The notes beneath the pieces were generated by a model. That model worked only from the letters and a program-made list of their open reading frames with translations, ran no database searches and was not told where the DNA came from. Both the position numbers and the translations under genes were made by a program. Of a stretch of DNA of 61,443 bases, positions 25,961 to 34,248 are shown piece by piece (position 1 is the stretch's first letter; each line of letters begins with the position of its first letter). The stretch comes from CAYRSS01 sp964426945 (lineage in GTDB: Bacteria > Planctomycetota > Phycisphaerae > UBA1845): NCBI GenBank assembly GCA_964426945.1, contig CAYRSS010000022.1, positions 1 to 61,443 of the forward strand. The letters run 5' to 3'.

Positions 25961-26971
25961 CTAATGGGCGGACGGTCCCCGGGGGGCCGCAGACGGGGGG
26001 GGACCCGCCGTACGGCGGCGGTCGCCCCGGTCGCGGACCAGCGAGGCCGCCACCCCCACCGCGAGAATCCCGCCGATCACCGCAAGCGACACCTCGATGG
26101 GAATCTTGAAGTGGTGCGCGATGATCATCTTGACGCCCACGAAAGCGAGAATGAACACCAGGCTGACCTTCAGGTAGCGGAACTTGTCCATCATCCCGGC
26201 CAAAGCGAAGTACAGCGACCGAAGCCCCAGGATGGCGAACACGTTCGAGGTGAACACCAGGAACGGATCCTTCGTGATGGCGAAGATCGCCGGGATCGAG
26301 TCGACGGCAAACAGGACGTCGGTGCTCTCGACGACCAGCAGCACGAGGAACAGCGGCGTCATGAACCGCCGGCCCTCCTCGTGCACGAAGAAGTGGTGCT
26401 CACGGTAGCCGACCGTGATACGGAAGATCCGCCGGGCCAGCCGCACAAGCGGATTGCGCTCGGGGTCGATGTGTTCCTCGCCCGCGCGGAGCATCTTGAC
26501 CGCCGTGGCGAGCAGCAGCCCGCCGAACACGTAGTTGATCCAGTCAAACTGCTTCACCAACGCCGCGCCGGCGGCGATCATCGCGCCGCGCATCACCAGC
26601 GCGCCGATGATGCCCCAGAACAGCACACGATGCTGGTAGATCGCCGGCACGCGGAAGTAGCCGAAGATCAGGGCGATGACGAAGATGTTGTCGAGGCTGA
26701 GCGACTTCTCGAGCAGGTAGCCCGCGAAGAACTCCTTGGCGGCCAGCCCCCCGCCGACCGTGTGACCCTCGCCGAGACCCAGCCCCATGACGTGGTTTTC
26801 GTAAAGGTAGTAGACCCCGACGTTGAACACCAGCGCGAGGGCGATCCAGAAGACCGTCCAGCGCAGGGCCTCGGGGGTCTCGATGACGTGGGCCTTGCGG
26901 TTGAGCACGCCCAGGTCGAACGCGAGCAGCGCCAGCACAAGAACGATAAACCCGACCCACAGCCACAACAT
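25961..26971 (-). CDS. TerC family integral membrane protein
   Basis: A 336-aa membrane protein of the TerC family, which has been linked to tellurite resistance and to metal (Mn2+) export during secretion in other bacteria. Conserved segments include LWVGFIVLVLALLAFDLGVLNRK, SLSLDNIFVIALIFGYFRVPA, the VESTDVLFAVDSIPAIFAIT block (with the acidic residues of the transport site) and SNVFAILGLRSLYFALAG. Length and helix count are normal. The start at 26971 is preceded by AAGGG; a longer start would run into the GH31 gene. It begins 28 bp after the GH31 stop on the same strand, so the two may be co-transcribed, though a functional link is not obvious. Confidence 0.9.
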   Translation of the reverse strand: MLWLWVGFIVLVLALLAFDLGVLNRKAHVIETPEALRWTVFWIALALVFNVGVYYLYENHVMGLGLGEGHTVGGGLAAKEFFAGYLLEKSLSLDNIFVIALIFGYFRVPAIYQHRVLFWGIIGALVMRGAMIAAGAALVKQFDWINYVFGGLLLATAVKMLRAGEEHIDPERNPLVRLARRIFRITVGYREHHFFVHEEGRRFMTPLFLVLLVVESTDVLFAVDSIPAIFAITKDPFLVFTSNVFAILGLRSLYFALAGMMDKFRYLKVSLVFILAFVGVKMIIAHHFKIPIEVSLAVIGGILAVGVAASLVRDRGDRRRTAGPPPSAAPRGPSAH

Positions 26972-26999
26972 GAAAAACCCTTGAAAGGCCTCGAAACGC

Positions 27000-29900
27000 T
27001 CACGGCGTGAGCAAGGCCCGAACCCGCGGTTCCGGCCGCCCGTCCGCCCTTTCGACGGAGGCCCCGAACCCCCAGTCGCCGCCATGCTGATCCACCCTGA
27101 GCAGTAGCGTATTCACCCCGGCCACGAGCCGCAGCGGCACACGATCCTGCCGGGCCTGGTACGCCCGCCCCACCGCGACGCGGTGGATCTCCCGGCCGTT
27201 GAGCCTCACGACCACGCCATCGTCCGACCCCAGCGCCAGCACGGCCTCTAGATCTTCGGAAGCGTGAAGGTAGACCAGCGCGTAGGCGACGGCGTCGTAG
27301 TGTCGCTCACCGAAGACGGTCGCAAGATTGACGAAGTACTCCGCCCCGAAATCAGCGCCCGGCGTCAGCGGACGCTCGGCCTTCTGCCACGCGACCTTCG
27401 CGTCGCCCTTGCCGTCGTAGCGATCAGAGAGATCAAGCTCTTCGTCCGGGGGATAGAGGGTGGTCAGCCCCTCGCCGGCAGGCGCATCGAACGGCCCCGC
27501 CACCCACCAGGCGTTGATGGAGGGCAGGAGGGTCTTCTCGAACGGGATCTCCACGATGGGGTCGCCGAACTTGAGCATCGCCCGGCCCGAGAGAGTGACG
27601 GGCTGCGCCGCACCGTCCGTAGAGAGCGGCATGCGCAGGGTCATGAGTTCGTTCACACCCGGGCGACCCTGCGAAGTGCGGGTCTGCTCGCCCGCGACCC
27701 AGTTGGCCGGCGGGCGAACATCGACGGCCCCCCCGAACGCGTGCTGACCTCCAAGCGCAGGCGCCAAGGTGAACTCGACCACGCCGGAGAGCGACCCGCC
27801 CGGCCCCACCGCCAGCGAGGGGCTCGCGGAGACGCCGAGCAGGCGCGAGACCAGTTCGCGGCGCTGCGGCTCCGGGATGGCGGATCGGGCGATCGCGAAC
27901 GGCAGGGCCGCCGCCTGGGCGCGGATGGCCTTAAGCTGGTCGGTGGTCCACGGCTCATCCAGCCCGATAGACCGCAGCGCGCCGAGCACCTGTCGCAGCT
28001 CGGTCGGCGCCGCGTCACCGTACGCGCGCTGGGCGTCCGCCAGCATCTCTGCAACGCCCCGAGCACCGTGCATCAGCAAGGTCTTGCGTGCCGAGTCGCC
28101 CAACAGGTACACCGTCAACTCAAGCGGTTCGGAGACCTTCCATCGCGGCGTGCGGACCACGAGCGTGAATTCATCCGGCTCGTACCACCAACCCTCGGCG
28201 GCGCCCGGATCGGCCTGCTGCAACACCGTGCTGCCGAGGAAAACGAGTCGTGCCGGCGTGGCGTCGCGCAGGCGGATCTCGTAGACCCGCTCGGCGGGCA
28301 TGCCGTCGTACTCCCCCTGCGCCGGGCCGATCGAAATCGTGGCCATCGAGTCCACGCCTTCGTACACCTTCGGCGCGCTGGCCACGATCATCGCCGGTGG
28401 CGTGAGGCTGCGATGGACGGTAATCGGCGTCCGGGCGAAGCGGTCGCGGCGGTAGTCGAGGCTGTGGCCGTCATCCTCGTAGAGTACGAATTCGCTGCGA
28501 TCCCCCGCGAAGACGTGGAGCACCAGCGGATCGACCGGCTTCTCGCCGGTGTGCCGCATGGGCGGCGCGGTGGGGATGACCGCCGTACTGCGCACAAAGA
28601 TCGGAATCTCGTCGAGGGGAACCAGCAGCCTCACCTCGGCCGGGCCGGTGTAGGAACGGCCCGTGTACCAGTTGGTCCAGCCGCCCGGCGGAAGCCAGAC
28701 CGTCGACGACGCAACCCGCGTCGCCGGATCGCGCGGCGCCGTCACCGGCGCCACGAGCAGATCCGCGCCGAACATGTACTGGCCGGTGAACTGGTACGCC
28801 TCTTCAAGTTCAGGCCACTCGTAGTACATCGGGCGGCAGAGCGGCAGGCCGCTGTCGTAGCTGGATCGGGCGTTCGAGTAGATGTAGGGAATCAGGGCGT
28901 ACCGGAGATGCCACGCCTTCCGTGCGGCGTGGAAGGTCTCTTCATCGAACGCCCAGATGCGCCGCTCCGCCGCAGGGTTGCGCGTGGTGTGCGTACGCAA
29001 TACCGGGCTCATCGCGCCGAACTGGATCCAGCGGGCGTAGAGCTCCGGGTCCACCGGGCCGGGCTGGTGCCCCCCGATGTCGTGGCTCCAGTAGGCGTAG
29101 CCGACGTTGCCCGCGGTCGCCGTGAACCACGGTTGGAAGGCCAGCGAGGGCCAGTTGCAGAAGGTGTCACCGCTGAATCCGATCTGGTAGCGGTGGTTTC
29201 CGAGGCCGCCCCAGCGGCTGAAGATCAGCGGCCGCTCCTGCTTGGCGCCGGGATCCCGCGCCCAGTCGCTCCAGTGCAGGTAGTTGAGCCAGAAGAGCGG
29301 ATCGAGTCCCGGAATCCGCGTCTGCGTGCCCTGCTGCCAATCGATCCACCAGAAATCCACCCCCTGCCGTTCGAGCGGGTGATGCAGGTGCTTGAAGTAC
29401 GCTTCCACAAACCGGCGATCGGTGGAGTCGAAGGGAATGCGGTCCGTCGTCTCCGGATCAAGGTCGAGCGCCCGCGCCATCTCGGCGAAGGCCCGCTCGT
29501 GCCTGCCGACGCCGTCGGCAGGATGCAGATTCAGCGGCACGTGCAGCCCCTGCTCCGCCGTCCACGCAAGGAAACCCTCCGGGTCGGGGAAGTACTTCGG
29601 GTTCCAGGTGTAGCCGGTCCAGCCGTCGAGATGCCAGTCCATGTCCACGACGAGCACGTCCAGCGGCACGTCGTGTTCGCGGAATTCTGCGACGAGTTCG
29701 CGCAGCTCGCGGTCGCTGTAGGGCCAGTATCGCGACCACCACGCCCCGAACCCATACTTCGGCGGCAGCGGAATCGCGCCCGCGACTTCGCGGAAATCGC
29801 GAAGGGCTCGGTAGTAGTCGCGCCCGTAAGCGAAGAAGTACCAATCTTGCGCGTCGGCCTCCTCGCGGGCGACGGCCCAGGGCCAGTCGCCGTTGTCGAA

Positions 29901-30419
29901 CAGGACCCGACGGGAATCATCGACGAGGGTCCAGCCGTCGCGCGAGAGGATACCCGGCTCGATGTCCGTTGCGCCGGAGACACCGTCGAGCGTTCGCGTG
30001 GTACCGAGTAGATTGCCCACCGGCCTTGACGCGGGGGTCCACGTCGTTTCCATGCGCCCTACGCGCACGTCGATCTTGAGATTGTCTTCGGCGAACTTTC
30101 CTGAGCCCTCACGGTAGCGCAGCGTCATCGCGTCGGTCGAGAGGACCAGCCAGCCATCGACCGAAACGCGGCTGAAGACGGGGACCGGCAACTTGCGGTT
30201 GACGAAGGCGAGCGAGGCCCGGTCCTCAAACCGCGCGGCGGGCGACCACTCCAGCCTGATCAGCGTCGGCGTCAGCACCGTGAACCGCGCCTGCCCGGAA
30301 ACCACGACGGCCTCGGGGCTGGGAACCGGATCGTATTCGCGATCGGCCGCCTGCACGGCCGCGGACGCATGGGTCATCAGTATCACACCAACCGCCAAAA
30401 CGCCTTGGCAGCGCGTCAT
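27000..30419 (-). CDS. Glycoside hydrolase family 31 enzyme (alpha-glucosidase/alpha-xylosidase type)
   Basis: A secreted 1139-aa enzyme with a signal peptide (GVILMTHASAAVQA) and N-terminal beta domain. The catalytic barrel has KYGFGAWWSRYWPYS at its start, the nucleophile D360 in FWWIDWQQG and acid/base D418 in GFSGDTFCNW, followed by SHDIGGHQPG. Beta domains after the barrel contain the GH31 proximal and distal features, and an extra C-terminal region of about 300 residues has a galactose-binding-like sandwich (ENLKV-like blocks ending GVNTLLLRVDQHGG). The start at 30419 is set by GGAGGA six bases upstream; an ATG 6 bp earlier is too close. Substrate cannot be told from the sequence. terC follows 28 bp downstream. 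Confidence 0.9.
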   Translation of the reverse strand: MTRCQGVLAVGVILMTHASAAVQAADREYDPVPSPEAVVVSGQARFTVLTPTLIRLEWSPAARFEDRASLAFVNRKLPVPVFSRVSVDGWLVLSTDAMTLRYREGSGKFAEDNLKIDVRVGRMETTWTPASRPVGNLLGTTRTLDGVSGATDIEPGILSRDGWTLVDDSRRVLFDNGDWPWAVAREEADAQDWYFFAYGRDYYRALRDFREVAGAIPLPPKYGFGAWWSRYWPYSDRELRELVAEFREHDVPLDVLVVDMDWHLDGWTGYTWNPKYFPDPEGFLAWTAEQGLHVPLNLHPADGVGRHERAFAEMARALDLDPETTDRIPFDSTDRRFVEAYFKHLHHPLERQGVDFWWIDWQQGTQTRIPGLDPLFWLNYLHWSDWARDPGAKQERPLIFSRWGGLGNHRYQIGFSGDTFCNWPSLAFQPWFTATAGNVGYAYWSHDIGGHQPGPVDPELYARWIQFGAMSPVLRTHTTRNPAAERRIWAFDEETFHAARKAWHLRYALIPYIYSNARSSYDSGLPLCRPMYYEWPELEEAYQFTGQYMFGADLLVAPVTAPRDPATRVASSTVWLPPGGWTNWYTGRSYTGPAEVRLLVPLDEIPIFVRSTAVIPTAPPMRHTGEKPVDPLVLHVFAGDRSEFVLYEDDGHSLDYRRDRFARTPITVHRSLTPPAMIVASAPKVYEGVDSMATISIGPAQGEYDGMPAERVYEIRLRDATPARLVFLGSTVLQQADPGAAEGWWYEPDEFTLVVRTPRWKVSEPLELTVYLLGDSARKTLLMHGARGVAEMLADAQRAYGDAAPTELRQVLGALRSIGLDEPWTTDQLKAIRAQAAALPFAIARSAIPEPQRRELVSRLLGVSASPSLAVGPGGSLSGVVEFTLAPALGGQHAFGGAVDVRPPANWVAGEQTRTSQGRPGVNELMTLRMPLSTDGAAQPVTLSGRAMLKFGDPIVEIPFEKTLLPSINAWWVAGPFDAPAGEGLTTLYPPDEELDLSDRYDGKGDAKVAWQKAERPLTPGADFGAEYFVNLATVFGERHYDAVAYALVYLHASEDLEAVLALGSDDGVVVRLNGREIHRVAVGRAYQARQDRVPLRLVAGVNTLLLRVDQHGGDWGFGASVERADGRPEPRVRALLTP

Positions 30420-30522
30420 GAGCATTCCTCCGGACGCGAAGCGCCCCGCCGCGGACCGACCGCCGCGGGGTAAACGCGATAGCATAGAATGCCCCGTCGA
30501 GACCGGGAAGCCGGCGGGCGAC

Positions 30523-30552
30523 TTGACGGTTTCCGCGCCCCCGGAGTACGAT
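30523..30552 (+). promoter_or_regulatory. Sigma-70-type promoter of the FlgI-like gene
   Basis: TTGACG (30523-30528), an 18-bp spacer and TACGAT (30547-30552), on the plus strand in the divergent gap with the GH31 gene. It predicts a leader of about 90 nt. Confidence 0.55.
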
Positions 30553-30650
30553 TCTGCCGCGGGTGTTCATGCCTTCTGCGGCCGTCCCATCGGCGGCCCG
30601 CCCACGCGACGGCGTCGACGTATGCCGCTCGCCACCGGAGTCCGAAACTC

Positions 30651-32375
30651 ATGCCCGATCCCCGACGTGCGATGGCTGGCTGCGTAGCGCTGCTGCTTCT
30701 CACCACGGCCTGCAATGAGCCTGACCGCCGCTTCATGCGCTTCGACCCCGGCGTGGCCCCGATCGCCTCGCCATTCGCCGCGTCGGCAGCGTACCGCAAC
30801 ACGATCGGCGAACTGACCTCGATCCAGGGAACGCGCGGGATGGCCGTGCGCGGCTACGGCGTGGTCGTGGGGCTCGGCACACGGGGATGCACGACCGCGC
30901 CGCGGCAGCTTTTCGAACGGGTCGTGCAGGCTGTGTACAAGCATCACGACTTCGCCAACCCGATGATCGGGAGCAACCCTGTCTCCCCGGAGCAGTTCCT
31001 CCGCGACCCAGACACGGCGATCGTGCTGGTCGAGGGGTTGATCCCGCCGGGCGCCGTGAAGGGCTCGACGTTCGACCTGGTGGTGCGCAGCGTACCGGGA
31101 ACCGACACGACTTCGCTGCGCGGCGGCCGGCTGTACTCGACCGACCTTTACATTTACCGCGACGTCTCGACGGAGACGTCGATCATCGGCAAGGTCATCG
31201 CCGAGGGGCGCGGGCCGCTCTTTCACAACCCGTTTTCCGACGACAAGTCCGCCACGCGGGACGACCCGCTCGAGGCCATTGTGCTCGGCGGCGGCGTGGT
31301 CGAGGAGAACCGTCGCGTCCGGCTGGTGCTCTCCGAGCCGTCGTACCCGTTCGCCCGGCGTATCATGGAGCGGATCAACGAGCAGTTCCCCGGCGAGGAG
31401 AAGGTCGCCGACGCGCTGTCGCCATCGTTCATCCAGATCAACATCCCGCCGCGGTACTGCGAAGATCACTCGCACTTTCTGGGCCTGATCCGGGCGCTCT
31501 ACCTGACGCGCGATCCGTCGTTCGGCGTGCAGCGAGCGCGGGAGCTTTCGGAAGAGCTGCGCGATCCCGACGCCCCGCACGCGATGATATCGCTGGCACT
31601 CGAGGGGCTCGGCCGCACGGCGCTGCCCGAGCTCGAATTGCTCTACGGTGATCAACGCGAGTGGGTCAGCTTCTACGCGGCGGCGGCGGGAGCGCGGCTG
31701 CGTGATCACGTCGCGGCCGATGCACTCGCGCTGCACGCGGGCAAGGCCAGCAGCCCGTTTCGGTACCAGGCCATTCGCGCGCTGGGGCGCGCGGAGGGAA
31801 TGGCCAACGCGCTCCAGGCGCTGCGCAAGCTGCTCGACGACGAGGACCCGCGCGTGCGCGTTGCCGCGTACGAGGAGCTGGCGCGCGTGCACGACTTCAG
31901 CCTGAGCACTACGCTGGTCGCGGGGGACAACTTCTACCTCGACATCGTCCCCACCAGCAGCGAGCCGGTGATTTACGCCAAGCGGACCGGCACCCGGCGG
32001 ATCGCCCTCTTTGGGGAAGGTATGCGGCTCGCTCCGCCCATCTTCTACCGGGCGCCGGAGGGCGAGGTTACGATCGACTGGCCCGCGGGCGAGGAGAACC
32101 TCACGATGGTCCGGCTGACACCCCGCGGGGCGCTCTCAGACCGGTTCATCGCCCCCACGGGTCTCGCGGAGCTGATCAAGTTCATGGGGTCCGACGTGGT
32201 GGTCATCGGTAAACACGTGCAGGGCGCAGGGCTCGACTATGCCCAGGTCGTGCGGGCGCTGCACAGGCTCTGCGCGGATGGCAGCATCAACGCCCGCTTC
32301 GTGCTTGAGGAGCCCAACGCGGCCGAGATCTTCGGCCCGACCGAGCGTCGCGGGCGCAAGGAGACGGAGTTCTGA
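30651..32375 (+). CDS. FlgI-like lipoprotein interrupted by HEAT-like repeats
   Basis: A 574-aa exported protein with a lipoprotein signal (CVALLLLTTAC, Cys21). Residues about 43-270 match the flagellar P-ring protein FlgI: ELTSIQGTRGMAVRGYGVVVGLG, STFDLVVRSVPGTDTTSLRGG, a VIAEGRGP strand and IMERINEQFPGEEKVADAL. Then come about 120 residues of helical repeats (about 295-420) with PELELLYGDQREWVSFYAA and LRKLLDDEDPRVRVAAYEEL, a HEAT-like pattern. The FlgI fold appears to resume near the C-terminus (GLAELIKFMGSD...YAQVVRALHRLCADGSINARFVLEE), matching the end of FlgI. No other flagellar gene is nearby. A GGAG lies 10 nt before the ATG at 30651; a longer frame from 30489 has no signal peptide. 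I infer an envelope ring or scaffold protein. Confidence 0.75.
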   Translation: MPDPRRAMAGCVALLLLTTACNEPDRRFMRFDPGVAPIASPFAASAAYRNTIGELTSIQGTRGMAVRGYGVVVGLGTRGCTTAPRQLFERVVQAVYKHHDFANPMIGSNPVSPEQFLRDPDTAIVLVEGLIPPGAVKGSTFDLVVRSVPGTDTTSLRGGRLYSTDLYIYRDVSTETSIIGKVIAEGRGPLFHNPFSDDKSATRDDPLEAIVLGGGVVEENRRVRLVLSEPSYPFARRIMERINEQFPGEEKVADALSPSFIQINIPPRYCEDHSHFLGLIRALYLTRDPSFGVQRARELSEELRDPDAPHAMISLALEGLGRTALPELELLYGDQREWVSFYAAAAGARLRDHVAADALALHAGKASSPFRYQAIRALGRAEGMANALQALRKLLDDEDPRVRVAAYEELARVHDFSLSTTLVAGDNFYLDIVPTSSEPVIYAKRTGTRRIALFGEGMRLAPPIFYRAPEGEVTIDWPAGEENLTMVRLTPRGALSDRFIAPTGLAELIKFMGSDVVVIGKHVQGAGLDYAQVVRALHRLCADGSINARFVLEEPNAAEIFGPTERRGRKETEF

Positions 32376-32377
32376 CG

Positions 32378-33259
32378 ATGGACACCCGGCAACTCGTGAC
32401 ACGACTGGCGCTCGCCGTGGCGTGCACCGCAGCGCTACCCACGGCGGCGCGGGCAGCAGACGAACCCCAACCCGCTTCCTTCGGCACTGCCACCTATTGG
32501 GATGACGGGCTCAGCGAGATCTGCTTCTACGACGCGACCGACGTGATCTACGACAAGACACGCAGCTACACGCGGGTGCATCTGACGAACCGCGAGTGGT
32601 TCGACGAAGTGGCCGGAGTGAAGGTGGAGACTGATCTTGAGCGCCACACGCCGGTGCTCAAGCTGAACATAGCTGAAGAGATTCCCACCGAGAACTACAA
32701 CTACCGTTACCTGACGATGATCTTCGCCCGGCGCGATACGCTGCGGCCGCTGAAGATGGTCGTGTCGTCGCAAGAGTGGTGCGGGGCGACGTTCAAACAT
32801 TTGCGCTGGCTGGGCGACGACCTGGCCGTGAAGAGCTTCTCGTACTTTCCCGGCGAGGGCGACGCCGAGACGACACTGCCGCGCGATGTGTACGCCATGG
32901 AGAGTCTTTTCCTCGTTGTGCGCAACGTGGCGCTGTTCGGCAAGGATGGCTCGACGCCGATCTCGCTCCTTGCCCCGCTGCGGACCACGCATGCGGCCGT
33001 CACCGACGCCGTCGACGCCCGGCTCGTCTTCGAGAAGCCGCGGTCGATCAAGGTTCCGCTGGGCCGATTCGAAGCGACACGGGTCCTCGTGGAGTGGTCC
33101 GGGCCGGAAGCGTGGTTCGATGTCGAGATGGCCGCCCCGCATCGGATCCTCGCCTACCGGGTCGGGCCGACGGCGGGACAACTTCGCTACACCGAGAAGC
33201 GCGCCTATTGGGATCGGGACAAGCCCAGCGGGTTCTACCGCCCGGGCACAGCGCCCTGA
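32378..33259 (+). CDS. Secreted protein of unknown function coupled to the FlgI-like gene
   Basis: A 293-aa exported protein with a signal peptide (LALAVACTAALPTAARA). I do not recognise the family. The body is beta-rich and has conserved-looking blocks TATYWDDGLSEICFYDATDV, FATFKHLRW-like segments (GATFKHLRW) and a C-terminal domain with VPLGRFEATRVLVEWSGPEAWFD and HRILAYRVGPTAGQLRY, which has the look of a lipid- or sugar-binding beta domain of the DUF3108 kind. It begins 2 bp after the FlgI-like stop, with AAGGAG inside the end of that gene, so the pair is translationally coupled and likely functions together. Convergent with lplA 10 bp downstream. Confidence 0.72.
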   Translation: MDTRQLVTRLALAVACTAALPTAARAADEPQPASFGTATYWDDGLSEICFYDATDVIYDKTRSYTRVHLTNREWFDEVAGVKVETDLERHTPVLKLNIAEEIPTENYNYRYLTMIFARRDTLRPLKMVVSSQEWCGATFKHLRWLGDDLAVKSFSYFPGEGDAETTLPRDVYAMESLFLVVRNVALFGKDGSTPISLLAPLRTTHAAVTDAVDARLVFEKPRSIKVPLGRFEATRVLVEWSGPEAWFDVEMAAPHRILAYRVGPTAGQLRYTEKRAYWDRDKPSGFYRPGTAP

Positions 33260-33269
33260 CCGAACGCCG

Positions 33270-34067
33270 TCACGTCCGGCGGGTCCATTCCGCTCCCGCG
33301 TACTTTCCGACGAGCGCCTCCGCGTCGTCCAGTTCTTCCGCGGTCCACGCGCCGGGCTCGATCCGCATGCCCGCGAGCCGCGCGAAGGCCGCCGGGAACT
33401 CGCGCTCGACGGCAATCAGCGCTTCATCGAAGGCGGGCGAAATGACCGCTGTCGGTTGCTGGGCGTAGCGATTGGCGAGAATGATCGATCCGTGCTGCAG
33501 CAGGGCCTCGCGCGTCCGCCGCTGGGCGCTTCCGGCCAGCTTGTCGGCGCCGACGAGCACGTCGAACCGATGTCGCCGGGCGAAGCAGAAAAACGGGCCG
33601 CGGGCCGCCCCGGAGTCGTCGGTTTCGCCGTCGCGCGCGGCGCCGGTCTGCAGGGCGGCGAGCACGCGGATGACCGCGTCGTGGGCCAGCTCGTAGAGGT
33701 GATTCGGCCCGCCGGACAGCAGTGGATGGCTCAACGGCAGCGCGAGCGAGTAGGTCATCTCCAGGTCATGCAGGATCGCCCCTCCGCCGGTCTGCCTCCG
33801 GACGACGGGCAGCCCGCGGGCCGGGGGTTCGAGCGCTTCATAGTCTTCGAACTTCTGAAAGTATCCCAGCGAAATGGTCGGCGGATCCCACCGGTAGAGC
33901 CGCAGCGTGGGCGGCGAAGTGCCGATGCCGGCCCGCATCAGCAGCGCCTCGTCGCGCGCCATGTTGATCGGTCCGCTCTCCGGCGGATCAATGAGCAGTC
34001 GGAGGGTGGTCAATTCGCTGGTCCGATAGTGGCGCAAGAAGCCGCCGTTTCCAGGCAGCCCGCGCAT
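33270..34067 (-). CDS. Lipoate-protein ligase A family protein
   Basis: Transfers lipoate or octanoate to lipoyl domains, such as GcvH of the glycine cleavage system. The 265-aa protein has the BPL/LplA fold: NMARDEALL, PTLRLYRWDPPTISLGYFQ, the substrate motif RRQTGGGAILHD, LALPLSHPLL, and DVLVGADKLAGSAQRRTREALLQHGS with the catalytic Lys. The start at 34067 (MRGLPGN) still leaves about 35 residues before the conserved core; a GTG at 34103 adds 12 more. It is the last gene of the kdsB-pyrG-gcvPB run, 181 bp after gcvPB, which fits a role in lipoylating the glycine cleavage H protein. It could alternatively be an octanoyltransferase. Confidence 0.87.
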   Translation of the reverse strand: MRGLPGNGGFLRHYRTSELTTLRLLIDPPESGPINMARDEALLMRAGIGTSPPTLRLYRWDPPTISLGYFQKFEDYEALEPPARGLPVVRRQTGGGAILHDLEMTYSLALPLSHPLLSGGPNHLYELAHDAVIRVLAALQTGAARDGETDDSGAARGPFFCFARRHRFDVLVGADKLAGSAQRRTREALLQHGSIILANRYAQQPTAVISPAFDEALIAVEREFPAAFARLAGMRIEPGAWTAEELDDAEALVGKYAGAEWTRRT

Positions 34068-34248
34068 CGTGGCTTCTTTCGTAGTCGTGTACCGAACGGT
34101 CACGCCGCGGGTCGGCGGCCGGCGAGACGCCGGCCGCGACGGGACGCCGCTGACCCTTCGCGCGTGGCTCGGCAGGAGCCTCGCCCTCCCTGCGGCCGAT
34201 TCACCTCGCGACCGCCTCCCCTAGGTTGGTGTTTCGGCGTTTCCGCGT

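Noticed and set aside
27264..30011. 915-codon plus-strand frame opposite the GH31 gene
   Set aside because: Arg/His/Glu-rich with no recognisable fold; the GH31 catalytic motifs are on the other strand.
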